Positions 44,353-52,916 of a stretch of DNA of 64,000 nt are shown here, in pieces. Location: contig NZ_BAAAQN010000002.1 in assembly GCF_039531695.1 (NCBI RefSeq), positions 273,277 to 337,276 on the forward strand, written 5' to 3'. A program made the position numbers and the translations under genes. Source of the DNA: Catenulispora yoronensis. Its GTDB lineage: Bacteria; Actinomycetota; Actinomycetes; Streptomycetales; Catenulisporaceae. The notes below the pieces were generated by a model. That model was not told where the DNA came from. It made no database searches and saw only the letters and a list, made by a program, of their open reading frames with translations. Positions within the stretch are counted from its first letter, which is position 1; every line of letters begins with the position of its first letter.

Positions 44353-44994
44353 TTGTCCGGAGCCGAGCGGTACCGGGAGCGGCGCTCCGCGCTGAGCGCA
44401 CCATTGGTCGCGCTCGGCGGCGTGCTGCCCGCGCTGCTGGTCGCGGCGGCAGTGGCGCTCGGGATCGTCGCGGCCCCGGCGTGGTTCGTGCTGGTCCCGG
44501 TGGTGCCGCTGGCCCCGCCGTTCCTGATTTACATCAGTCTGCTGATGCGGAACCGGCGCACCGGGATCGTGCTCGACGACGCGGGCCTCACCGTCGGCGC
44601 CCTGGGCGCGGCCCGCGGGGTGTATCAGATCCCGTGGACCGCGGTCGCCGCGGCGCGGATCGAGACCGGTCCGCGGCTGGTCGACGCCATGATGCGGGCC
44701 CGCCGGGTCTTCAGCCCGACCCGGTATTGGGGTGTGCCGCGCGGCATGGCCGCCTTCAGCATCCCGGCCGGGGTGCTGGTGCCGCCGTTCGCCCGCGCGG
44801 TGCTGATCGTCGAACTCGCCGAGACCGCCGCCGTGGCCGGGGAACCGCCGCCGCCGCGCCGCTACTTCGGCAACTACTTGAACGTGGACTCCTTCAGTCG
44901 CGGCCACACCACAGAGATCAGCGCGCTGTGGCTGGTCCCGACCCGGCACCCGGACCGCCTCGCGGCCGCCCTGGCTCATCAGGGGTTCTCCTGA
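44353..44994 (+). CDS. Membrane protein with PH-like domain
   Basis: A 213-residue protein from a TTG four bases after the previous stop. Two adjacent membrane helices (VALGGVLPALLVAAAVALGI and PAWFVLVPVVPLAPPFLIYI) precede a bacterial PH-like domain: GIVLDDAGLTVGALGAARGV, YQIPWTAVAAARIETGPR and a C-terminal LWLVPTRHPDRLAAALAHQG. Proteins of this plan accompany type VII modules and polymorphic toxins as possible membrane immunity partners, which is inference. It is the last gene of the cassette. Confidence 0.65.
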   Translation: MSGAERYRERRSALSAPLVALGGVLPALLVAAAVALGIVAAPAWFVLVPVVPLAPPFLIYISLLMRNRRTGIVLDDAGLTVGALGAARGVYQIPWTAVAAARIETGPRLVDAMMRARRVFSPTRYWGVPRGMAAFSIPAGVLVPPFARAVLIVELAETAAVAGEPPPPRRYFGNYLNVDSFSRGHTTEISALWLVPTRHPDRLAAALAHQGFS

Positions 44995-45168
44995 TTGCGT
45001 AGTGCCCGCCCCGATTTGGGGCCGCGGACATCGTCGGGGAGCGCGTCGTTGGCCCGGTGTTCAGCCATCGGTGGGGGTGTCGGCCATTTTCGGGTTCGAC
45101 GATGACACGCGGCGCGCGGCCATCGGGGCCGCGTTCGGGCCGTCGCACGTCACAAGGGGGTCCCAACC

Positions 45169-46833
45169 TTGTCTCGCACCATCACTCGGCTCGCCGTCGC
45201 CGGCGGCGTCTCCGCGTTGCTCGGCGGTGTGCTGGCCGCCGCGCCCTCGCAGGCCGCCGCGCACGGGCGCGACCACGCGTCCGCCAAGCACGTCCTGCTC
45301 GTCTCCGTCGACGGCCTGCACCAGTCCGACCTGGCCTGGTACGTGAAGCAGCACCCGGATTCGGCCCTGGCCCGGCTGGTCCGCGGCGGCGTCGACTTCT
45401 CCGACGCCTCCACCCCGGTCCCGTCGGACTCCTTCCCGGGCATGACCGCCCAGGTCACCGGCGGCAACCCGGGCACCACCGGGGTCTACTACGACGACTC
45501 CTACAACCACGCGCTGCTGCCGCCCGGCACCACGAAGTGCGACGGCAGCGTCCCGCTGGGCACCGAGGTCGCCTACACCGAGGGCGACGACCTGAACCAG
45601 AACTCGATCGACGCCGGCCAGGGCCTGGCCGGCCTGCCGGGCTCGATCCTGAACCTGACCGGCCAGGCCCGGAACCTGATCGACCCCAAGACCCTGCCGG
45701 TCGACCCCAAGACCTGCAAGCCGGTCTACCCGCACCAGTACCTGCAGGTGAACACCGTCTTCGAAGTGGCCCGCCAGGCCGGGCTGCGCACCGCGTGGTC
45801 CGACAAGCACGCCGCGTACGAGCTGCTGAACGGCCCGTCCGGCACCGGCATCGAGGACCTGTTCACTCCGGAGATCAACAGCCAGGACCCGGCGCTGCCG
45901 GCCGGGCAGGACTGGACCAAGGACAACGCGGCCACCCGCCAGTACGACGACTACAAGGTCCAGGCCGTCCTCAACGAGATCGACGGCTACGACCACAGCG
46001 GCAAGACCAAGGTCGGCGTGCCGGCCCTGTTCGGCCTGAACTTCCAGTCGGTCTCCACCGCGCAGAAGCTGCCCACCTCCGAGGGCCAGGGCGGCGGCTA
46101 CCTCGCCGACGGCCGGACCCCGGGGCCGCTGCTGGCCGGATCGCTGGACTTCGTCAACAGCGAGGTCGGCCGGTTCACCGCCGAGCTGAAGGCCAAGGGC
46201 CTGCAGGACAGCACCGCCATCGTGCTGTCGGCCAAGCACGGCCAGTCCCCGAAGGACCCGGCCGCGCTGACCCGCATCGACGACGGCAAGCTCATCGACG
46301 GCCTTAACGCGGCCTGGAAGGCGGCCCACCCCGGCGCCGGCGACCTGGTGGCGATGGCCACCGACGACGACGCCGTGATGATGTGGCTGAACGACCGCAG
46401 CCAGGCGGCTGCCGACTTCGCCAAGCGGTACCTGCTGTCCGCCAGCGGCACCGGTACCGACATCAGCGGCAACCCGAAGGCGTTCACCAACGGCGGCCTG
46501 TCCAAGGTCTACGCGGGCGAGGAGGCGCGCGACTACTTCCACGTCGGGCGCGGCGACCAGCGCGTGCCGGACCTGTTCGGCATCGTGCAGCACGGCGTCG
46601 TCTACACCGGCGGCAAGGGCAAGATCGCCGAGCACGGCGGCGCCGACGCCGACGACCGCAACGTGCCGATCGTGGTGTCCGGCGCGGGCGTCGCCGAGCG
46701 CGGCGTGAACGGCGCCCCGGTGGAGACCACGCAGATCGCGCCGACCATCCTGCGGCTGCTCGGGCTGGACCCGGCGAAGCTGAAGGCCGTGCGCATCGAG
46801 CACACCCGGGTGCTGCCGGGTCTGAAGGACTGA
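45169..46833 (+). CDS. Exported alkaline-phosphatase-superfamily phosphodiesterase
   Basis: A 554-residue protein from a TTG with an AAGGGGG Shine-Dalgarno. A signal peptide (LAVAGGVSALLGGVLAAAPS) precedes a type I phosphodiesterase/nucleotide pyrophosphatase domain. Metal-binding and catalytic regions are LVSVDGLHQSDL, PVPSDSFPGMTAQVTGG (nucleophile Ser in place of the usual Thr), AKHGQSPKDP and KIAEHGGADADDRNVPIVV. It is predicted extracytoplasmic. The substrate is unknown; a nucleotide or phosphodiester is likely from the family. A hairpin terminator follows. Confidence 0.85.
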   Translation: MSRTITRLAVAGGVSALLGGVLAAAPSQAAAHGRDHASAKHVLLVSVDGLHQSDLAWYVKQHPDSALARLVRGGVDFSDASTPVPSDSFPGMTAQVTGGNPGTTGVYYDDSYNHALLPPGTTKCDGSVPLGTEVAYTEGDDLNQNSIDAGQGLAGLPGSILNLTGQARNLIDPKTLPVDPKTCKPVYPHQYLQVNTVFEVARQAGLRTAWSDKHAAYELLNGPSGTGIEDLFTPEINSQDPALPAGQDWTKDNAATRQYDDYKVQAVLNEIDGYDHSGKTKVGVPALFGLNFQSVSTAQKLPTSEGQGGGYLADGRTPGPLLAGSLDFVNSEVGRFTAELKAKGLQDSTAIVLSAKHGQSPKDPAALTRIDDGKLIDGLNAAWKAAHPGAGDLVAMATDDDAVMMWLNDRSQAAADFAKRYLLSASGTGTDISGNPKAFTNGGLSKVYAGEEARDYFHVGRGDQRVPDLFGIVQHGVVYTGGKGKIAEHGGADADDRNVPIVVSGAGVAERGVNGAPVETTQIAPTILRLLGLDPAKLKAVRIEHTRVLPGLKD

Positions 46834-46855
46834 CGCCGGCTCGTCGGTCCGGAAG

Positions 46856-46891
46856 GGGACCTGCTGCCCGCGAACGCGGGCAGCACGTCCC
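46856..46891 (+). terminator. Hairpin terminator after the phosphodiesterase gene
   Basis: GGGAC and TGCTGCCCGCG pair with their complements across a C-C mismatch and an AA loop, 22 bases after the stop codon. Confidence 0.82.
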
Positions 46892-46922
46892 GTCCCTTCA
46901 GCCGGTGGCATAACCTCGAACC

Positions 46923-48182
46923 GTGCTGACCCTCCACGCCGCCCCGCTCGTCCTCCCGATGACCTCCGCCCCGATCCGCGACGGCGCGATCCTCGTCGAC
47001 AACGGCCGCGTCACGGCTGTCGGCACCCGCGCCGACCTGACCGCCGCGCATCCGGGCGCCCGGGTCCGGGACTGGCCCGGCATCCTGGCCCCCGGGCTGG
47101 TCAACAGCCACGCCCACACCCAGTACTTCGACTTCGGCGACCTGGCCTCCTCGGGATTGCCGTTCCCCGAGTGGCTGCACCAGATGGTCGCGCGCCGGGC
47201 CACCTTCACCGACGCCATGTGGCAGGAGTCCACGCGCCGCGGCCTGCACGCGTACCTGGAGACCGGGACCACCGCGGTCGCGGACATCGTCACCGAGCCG
47301 GTCGTGCTCTCCGCGATCGCCCGCAGCGGGATCCGCGGCGTGTCCTACATCGAGGCGGTCTTCGCCGACGACGCCTCCTGGGCCGCCGGGCGCCGCTCCG
47401 AGTTCCTCGCCGCGGTCGACGGCGCCGGCGTGCCGGTCCGGGGCGTCTCCCCGCACACGCCGTTCACCATCAGCACCGGCGTGTACGAGGACTGCGTCGC
47501 CATCGCGCACGAGCGCGGCAAGCGGCTGCACCCGCACATCGCCGAGACCGCGCAGGAGTCCGAGTACGTCCTGACCGGCACCGGGCCGTTCGCCCAGAAC
47601 GCCAAGCAGTTCGGGCTGGACTTCTCCGACGTCCTGGACCGCGGCACCGGCCTGACCCCGGTGGAGTGGGCCGACGCGCGCGGCGCGCTGGGCGCCGACT
47701 GCCACATCGCGCACGGCATCCACGTCAGCGCCTCCGACCGCGCGCTGCTGCGCGAGCGCGGCACCGCGGTCGCGCTGTGCGTGCGCTCGAACCGGATCCT
47801 GGAGGCCGGAGAGCCGCCGGTGGCCGCCTACCTGGCGGAGGGCTCGCCGATCGGGATCGGCACCGACTCCGCCGCCTCCTCGCCGTCGCTGGACCTGCTG
47901 GACGAGGCCCGCGCGCTGCGCGTCGTGGCCCGCGAGCAGGGCTACACCGCCGACGACCTGGACCACCGGATCGTGGAGGCCGCGACCCTGGGCGGCGCCG
48001 CCGCGCTGGGCCTGACCGAGGGCCCGGAGCGGGTCGGACGGCTGGAGCCCGGCGTGCGCGCCGACTTCGCCGTGTTCGCGGTGCCGGACCCGGCCGACGC
48101 CGACCCGTACCGGCAGCTGATCGATCACGGCCGCTGCGTGATCACCGTGCTGGACGGGACGATCGTGCACCGCAAGGTCTGA
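46923..48182 (+). CDS. mqnX: Aminofutalosine deaminase (amidohydrolase family)
   Basis: A 419-residue metal-dependent amidohydrolase. Metal and catalytic residues are visible in VNSHAHTQYFDFGDL (HxH), LHPHIAETAQESEYV, CHIAHGIHVSASD and GIGTDSAASSPSLDLLDEAR. MqnX converts aminofutalosine to futalosine, the substrate of MqnB, and the gene lies directly before menG here as in Streptomyces. An alternative is a related deaminase of the guanine or atrazine chlorohydrolase group, but the complete mqn set in this window favours MqnX. Confidence 0.85.
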   Translation: MLTLHAAPLVLPMTSAPIRDGAILVDNGRVTAVGTRADLTAAHPGARVRDWPGILAPGLVNSHAHTQYFDFGDLASSGLPFPEWLHQMVARRATFTDAMWQESTRRGLHAYLETGTTAVADIVTEPVVLSAIARSGIRGVSYIEAVFADDASWAAGRRSEFLAAVDGAGVPVRGVSPHTPFTISTGVYEDCVAIAHERGKRLHPHIAETAQESEYVLTGTGPFAQNAKQFGLDFSDVLDRGTGLTPVEWADARGALGADCHIAHGIHVSASDRALLRERGTAVALCVRSNRILEAGEPPVAAYLAEGSPIGIGTDSAASSPSLDLLDEARALRVVAREQGYTADDLDHRIVEAATLGGAAALGLTEGPERVGRLEPGVRADFAVFAVPDPADADPYRQLIDHGRCVITVLDGTIVHRKV

Positions 48183-48213
48183 GGCCGCCGGCCCGGGTGA
48201 GAGAATCGGCCGC

Positions 48214-48909
48214 GTGAGCCGAGCATCGCTGGACAAGCAGCCCCACGAAGTCGCCGCCATGTTCGACGGCGTGGCCGAACGCTACGACCTGACCAACGAC
48301 GTCCTGGCGCTCGGCCAGACCCGCCTGTGGCGCCGCGCCGTGCGCGACGCCGTCGCCGCCCGGCCCGGGCAGCGCGTCCTGGACCTCGCGGCCGGCACCG
48401 GGACCAGCACCCAGCCGTTCCACAACGCCGGGGCCCAGACCGTGTCCTGCGACTTCTCGCTCGGGATGCTCCAGGTCGGCAAGCGCCGCCTGCCGCAGCT
48501 GACGTTCGCGGCCGGCGACGCCACCCGGCTGCCGTTCCGGGACGGCGTCTTCGACGCCGTCACCATCTCCTTCGGCCTGCGCAACGTGCAGGACACGGAC
48601 TCGGCGCTGCGCGAGATGCTGCGGGTCACCAAGCCCGGCGGGCGGCTGGTGGTCTGCGAGTTCTCCCGGCCCGCGGTGGCGCCGCTGCGCACCGTCTACA
48701 TCGAGTACCTGATGAAGGCGCTGCCGGCGGTCGCGACGAAGGTGAGTTCGAACCCGGACGCCTACGTGTACCTCGCCGAGTCCATCCGGGCCTGGCCGGA
48801 CCAGCGCGAACTCGCCGCGATCATCGGCAAGGCCGGATGGCGCCGCGTCGCGTTCCGTAACCTGACTGGCGGAATCGTCGCATTGCATCGTGGGATCAAG
48901 GAAGATTGA
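48214..48909 (+). CDS. menG: Demethylmenaquinone methyltransferase
   Basis: A 231-residue UbiE/MenG-type SAM methyltransferase. MFDGVAERYDLTNDVLALGQ is the family's N-terminal signature, and the SAM-binding motif is VLDLAAGTGTSTQPF. Later signatures are SFGLRNVQDTDSALREMLRV and YLAESIRAWPDQRELAAI. It performs the last ring methylation of menaquinone. mqnX ends 31 bases upstream and the DMFase-like gene starts 5 bases after its stop. Confidence 0.93.
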   Translation: MSRASLDKQPHEVAAMFDGVAERYDLTNDVLALGQTRLWRRAVRDAVAARPGQRVLDLAAGTGTSTQPFHNAGAQTVSCDFSLGMLQVGKRRLPQLTFAAGDATRLPFRDGVFDAVTISFGLRNVQDTDSALREMLRVTKPGGRLVVCEFSRPAVAPLRTVYIEYLMKALPAVATKVSSNPDAYVYLAESIRAWPDQRELAAIIGKAGWRRVAFRNLTGGIVALHRGIKED

Positions 48910-48913
48910 GCCT

Positions 48914-50545
48914 GTGAAGGCTCGAATAGGCCGGGCGGCAGCACTCGCCGCCGTGGTGCTCCTGGTGGCATCGGCGGCGGCGTGTTCGGGGGGCGGCTCG
49001 AAGAAGTCGGGTCCGAGTACTAGCAGTCCCGGTGGGGCCGCCGCGGGGACGTCCGGCGGTCCGGCGGTCGCCCCGGCGGCGCCGGCCGGCGCCCTCGACG
49101 TCAAGGCGGAGAACGCGCAGCCGGGCGCGCCGGCCTGGAAGGCCGGCATCGACAGCGGCGACGACCACGGCATCGAGGGCTTCGCCGACCAGGTCGCCGT
49201 CACCTCCGGGCAGCCGTTCAAGCTGTACGTGAACACCATCGCGCAGCAGTTCACCGCCACCGCGTTCCGCATCGGGTACTACAACGGCGCGCAGGGCCGC
49301 CAGGTCTGGAAGTCCGCGGCGACGCCCGGCCGGATCCAGCCCGCGGCGACGGTCAAGGCGCAGGTGAACACCGTCAGCACCGCCTGGCAGCCGTCGCTGA
49401 CGGTGCCGACCGGCGGCTGGCCGGAGGGTTCCTACCTGATCCGCCTGGACCCGGTGGGGATTCCCGGCAAGGCGCTCGCCAAGGGCTCGCGGTTCGTGCC
49501 GATCACCGTCAAGTCGACATCCACCGCGGGCAAGGTGGTGCTGATCAACGCGGTCACCACCTGGCAGGCCTACAACTCCTACGGCGGCTTCGACCTCTAC
49601 AGCGGCGGCCCCAAGAACGACTACGCGCACCGGGCCCGCATCGTGTCCTTCGACCGGCCCTACGACACCACGGGCGCCGACCGCTTCCAGACCTACGAGC
49701 AGTCCTCGATCGTCTTCGCCGAGAAGGTGGCCGCGGAGCACAACCTCCAGCTCGCCTACGCCACCGACCTGGACCTGCACGAGGACCCCGGCCTGTTCCA
49801 GGGCGCCCGGGCCATCGTCACGTTGGGGCATGACGAGTACTGGTCGTCGCAGATGCGGGACACCGTCACCAAGGCGCGCGACGCCGGGACCAACGTGGCC
49901 TTCCTCGGAGCGAATGCCGTCTTCCGGCACATCCGGTTCGAGGACTCGCCGCTGGGCAAGGACCGCGTCCAGGTCGACTACAAGGACGCGGCCGAGGACC
50001 CGATGCACGTGACCAATCCGGCGGAGGCCACGCAGGACTGGCGCTATCCGCCGCAGCCGCGGCCGGAGAACGTGCTGACCGGCGTGCTCTACGAGTGCAA
50101 TCCGGCCAACGCGGACTTCGTCGTCTACGACCCGTCGTCCTGGCTGCTGGCCGGCACCGGGGCCAAGGCGGGCCAGGCGTTCAAGGGGCTGGTGGGCGTC
50201 GAGTACGACCGCGTGGTCTCCGACAGCGGCACCCCGCACCCGATCCAGGCCATCTCGCACTCGCCGATCACCTGCCGCAAGACCAAGTCCTATGCCGACG
50301 CGGCCTACTACACCGTGCCCTCCGGCGCCGGCGTGTTCGCCACCGGCACGATGCGCTGGAACTGCGCGCTGGTCGACGGCGGGTGCACCGACAAGATGGA
50401 CGGGCCGGCGCACGCCTTCGCGCAGCGGGTGACCGCGAACCTGCTGCTGGCGTTCGCCGCCGGGCCGGCCGGCAAGGACCATCCGGCGCAGGACAACACC
50501 GCGAGATTGAAGCCCGCTCCCAGTGAGGGTGGGCAAGCGCCATAG
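48914..50545 (+). CDS. DMFase beta-subunit-like lipoprotein
   Basis: A 543-residue exported protein from a GTG. A lipoprotein-type signal (AALAAVVLLVASAAAC) ends at a Cys near residue 22, followed by a Ser/Gly/Pro-rich linker. The body matches the N,N-dimethylformamidase beta-subunit-like family: GYYNGAQGRQVWKSA, VVLINAVTTWQAYNSYGGFD, ARAIVTLGHDEYWSSQMRD and VAFLGANAVFRHIRFEDSPL. Family members outside true DMFases have no known substrate. It lies between menG and the geranylgeranyl reductase gene, and co-transcription is possible. Confidence 0.8.
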   Translation: MKARIGRAAALAAVVLLVASAAACSGGGSKKSGPSTSSPGGAAAGTSGGPAVAPAAPAGALDVKAENAQPGAPAWKAGIDSGDDHGIEGFADQVAVTSGQPFKLYVNTIAQQFTATAFRIGYYNGAQGRQVWKSAATPGRIQPAATVKAQVNTVSTAWQPSLTVPTGGWPEGSYLIRLDPVGIPGKALAKGSRFVPITVKSTSTAGKVVLINAVTTWQAYNSYGGFDLYSGGPKNDYAHRARIVSFDRPYDTTGADRFQTYEQSSIVFAEKVAAEHNLQLAYATDLDLHEDPGLFQGARAIVTLGHDEYWSSQMRDTVTKARDAGTNVAFLGANAVFRHIRFEDSPLGKDRVQVDYKDAAEDPMHVTNPAEATQDWRYPPQPRPENVLTGVLYECNPANADFVVYDPSSWLLAGTGAKAGQAFKGLVGVEYDRVVSDSGTPHPIQAISHSPITCRKTKSYADAAYYTVPSGAGVFATGTMRWNCALVDGGCTDKMDGPAHAFAQRVTANLLLAFAAGPAGKDHPAQDNTARLKPAPSEGGQAP

Positions 50546-50575
50546 CTTGCATGTCGGGGGCCTAGAATCGGCCTC

Positions 50576-51892
50576 GTGACCGCCGAATCTGTTTCCCCCG
50601 CCCCGGCCGGCAACGCGACCGTGCCTTCGGAGAACGTCGCCGACGTCATTGTGGTCGGCGCCGGGCCCTCGGGCTCGGCGACCGCGTACCACCTGGCGAC
50701 CGCCGGCCTGGACGTGCTGCTCCTGGAGAAGTCCCAGTTCCCGCGCGAGAAGGTGTGCGGCGACGGCCTGACGCCGCGCGCCGTGAAGCAGCTGGTGCGG
50801 ATGGGCGTGGACACCTCCGAGGAGGCCGGCTGGCTGCACAACAAGGGCCTGCGGATCATCGGCGGCGGCATGCGGCTGGAGATGAACTGGCCGGACCTGG
50901 CCGCGTACCCGAACTACGGCCTGGTGCGCCCGCGCGCCGACTTCGACCAGATCCTGGCCCGGCAGGCCGAGAAGGCCGGGGCCCGGCTGCGGGAGAACAC
51001 CAACGTCACCGGTCCGGTCGTGGACCCGCGCAGCAACCGGGTGATCGGTGTGACCGCGCGCATCACCGACGCCGACGGCGGGAAGCGCGAGACTTCGTAC
51101 CACGCCCCGCTGATCGTCGCCGCCGACGGCAACTCCACCCGGCTGTCGATCGCGCTGGGCCTGCACAAGCGCGACGACCGCCCGATGGGCGTGGCCTACC
51201 GCACGTACTACAAGTCCCCGCGCACCAATGACGACTACCTGGAGTCGTGGCTTGAGCTGTGGGACGGCGAGCGGCTGCTGCCCGGCTACGGCTGGGTGTT
51301 CGGCATGGGCGACGGCACCTCCAACGTGGGCCTGGGCATCCTGAACACCACCAAGTCGTTCCGCAACGTGAAGTACCCGGATCTGCTGCGCGCGTGGCTG
51401 AAGAACACGCCGGAGGAGTGGGGCTTCAACGACGAGAACCGCACCGAGCCGATCCGCGGCGCGGCGCTGCCGATGGGCTTCAACCGGCAGCCGCACTACA
51501 CCCGCGGCGTGCTGCTGGTCGGCGACGCCGGCGGCATGGTGAACCCGTTCAACGGCGAGGGCATCGCGTACGCGATGGAGTCCGGGGAGCTGGCGGCGGA
51601 CGTGATCGCGCAGGCGCTGGCGCGTCCGGTGGGCCTTGAGCGGGAGCGGGCGCTGTCGGCGTACCCGCGCGCGCTGAAGGACACCTACGGCGGTTACTAC
51701 ACGATGGGCCGCCTGTTCGTGAAGTTGATCGGCAACCCGAAGGTGATGAGCCTGGCCACCCAGCGCGGCCTGTCGCACCCGATGCTGATGCGCTTCACGC
51801 TGAAGATGCTCGCGAACTTGACCGACCCCCAGGGCGGCGACGCGATGGACCGCATCATCAATGTGATGGCGAAGATCGCTCCGGATGCGTGA
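50576..51892 (+). CDS. Geranylgeranyl reductase family flavoprotein
   Basis: A 438-residue FAD-dependent enzyme. The dinucleotide motif is VIVVGAGPSGSATAYHLATA, followed by the family's EKSQFPREKVCGDGLTPRAV, and GDAGGMVNPFNGEGIAYAME near the C-terminus. Members reduce double bonds of isoprenyl chains. The actinobacterial homologue MenJ saturates one isoprene of menaquinone, which suits its position beside menG, but reduction of lipid chains or another quinone cannot be excluded. The start is a GTG. Confidence 0.87.
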   Translation: MTAESVSPAPAGNATVPSENVADVIVVGAGPSGSATAYHLATAGLDVLLLEKSQFPREKVCGDGLTPRAVKQLVRMGVDTSEEAGWLHNKGLRIIGGGMRLEMNWPDLAAYPNYGLVRPRADFDQILARQAEKAGARLRENTNVTGPVVDPRSNRVIGVTARITDADGGKRETSYHAPLIVAADGNSTRLSIALGLHKRDDRPMGVAYRTYYKSPRTNDDYLESWLELWDGERLLPGYGWVFGMGDGTSNVGLGILNTTKSFRNVKYPDLLRAWLKNTPEEWGFNDENRTEPIRGAALPMGFNRQPHYTRGVLLVGDAGGMVNPFNGEGIAYAMESGELAADVIAQALARPVGLERERALSAYPRALKDTYGGYYTMGRLFVKLIGNPKVMSLATQRGLSHPMLMRFTLKMLANLTDPQGGDAMDRIINVMAKIAPDA

Positions 51893-51940
51893 GTCCTGAT
51901 TTACGGCTCGGCGGGGTGGGGCGGGCCGCGGGTAAGCTCT

Positions 51941-52047
51941 GCGTCAGGCCGTGACTGGCGCTGAGGTGGGTCACCACCGGGGAGCGGCCCGACCCTCTGG
52001 TCTTCTGCCGTGCGCCTGGGCGATTCGTAGTGACGACGCCCAGGAGG
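51941..52047 (+). promoter_or_regulatory. ZTP riboswitch (pfl motif) controlling folD
   Basis: The conserved ZTP-aptamer blocks appear in order: GTGACTGGCG at 51951-51960, GGGTCACCACCGGGGAGCG at 51968-51986, and GCGCCTGGGC at 52012-52021. ZTP (or ZMP) builds up when 10-formyl-tetrahydrofolate is short. The eight bases CCTGGGCG (52015-52022) are fully complementary to CGCCCAGG (52037-52044), which includes half of the AGGAGG ribosome-binding site of folD. Ligand binding would engage CCTGGGC in the aptamer pseudoknot and free the site, so translation should rise. The mechanism is inferred; the aptamer match is direct. Confidence 0.88.
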
Positions 52048-52054
52048 CACGCCC

Positions 52055-52915
52055 ATGACCGAGACCACCTCCGCCGTGCTGATGGACGGCACCGCGGTCG
52101 CTCGCCGCATCGTCGAGCAGGCGACCGCGGACGCCGCGGCGCTGAAGGCCGTCACCGGCGTCACGCCGTGTCTGGCCACTGTGCTGGTCGGCGCCGACCC
52201 CGCTTCCGTGACCTACGTGCGGATGAAGCAGAGCCGCAGCGCGAAGGCCGGCATCGACTCCCGGCATGTGGAGTTGCCGGAGTCGGCGACCACCGCCGAA
52301 CTCGTCGCGGTCCTGACCGAGCTGTCCGAGGACTCGCGGGTCCACGGAATCCTGCTCCAGCACCCGGTCCCGGCGCACATCGATGAGCGCGCCGCGTTCG
52401 AGGCCATCGCGCCGGAGAAGGACGTCGACGGCGTCACCATGCACTCCTTCGCCGCGATGGCTTTCGGCGAACCCGGATTCGCCTCCGCCACGCCGGGCGG
52501 GATCATGCGCCTGCTGGAGGCGTACTCCGTCGAGCTCGCGGGCAAGCACGCGGTGGTCGTCGGCCGCAGCCCGATCCTCGGCAAGCCGGTCGGGATGCTG
52601 CTGCTGGCGCGGGACGCGACGGTGACGTACTGCCACTCGAAGACGGCCGACCTGGCGTCGTTGACGCGCCAGGCCGATGTCCTGGTCGCCGCTGTCGGCA
52701 AGCCGCGTTTCCTCACCGGTGACGCCGTGAAGCCCGGTGCCGTCGTCATCGACGCCGGCTACAACCCCGGCAACGTCGGTGATGTGGACTTCGACTCCGC
52801 CGCGCGGACGGCGAGCCTGATCACGCCGGTGCCCGGCGGGGTCGGGCCGATGACGATCGCGGTGCTGCTGGAGCAGACGGTCGCGGCGGCGCGGCGGCAG
52901 CTCGGGCGCCGCTGA
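52055..52915 (+). CDS. folD: Methylenetetrahydrofolate dehydrogenase/cyclohydrolase
   Basis: A 286-residue bifunctional enzyme that interconverts methylene- and formyl-tetrahydrofolate. Catalytic residues lie in SVTYVRMKQSRSAKAGI (Tyr and Lys). The PEKDVDGVTMHSFA segment and the NADP-binding AVVVGRSPILGKPVGMLLL are the family signatures. Translation starts at the ATG seven bases after AGGAGG, under the ZTP riboswitch. Its stop is one base from the stop of the convergent beta-propeller gene. Confidence 0.95.
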   Translation: MTETTSAVLMDGTAVARRIVEQATADAAALKAVTGVTPCLATVLVGADPASVTYVRMKQSRSAKAGIDSRHVELPESATTAELVAVLTELSEDSRVHGILLQHPVPAHIDERAAFEAIAPEKDVDGVTMHSFAAMAFGEPGFASATPGGIMRLLEAYSVELAGKHAVVVGRSPILGKPVGMLLLARDATVTYCHSKTADLASLTRQADVLVAAVGKPRFLTGDAVKPGAVVIDAGYNPGNVGDVDFDSAARTASLITPVPGGVGPMTIAVLLEQTVAAARRQLGRR

Positions 52916-52916
52916 T

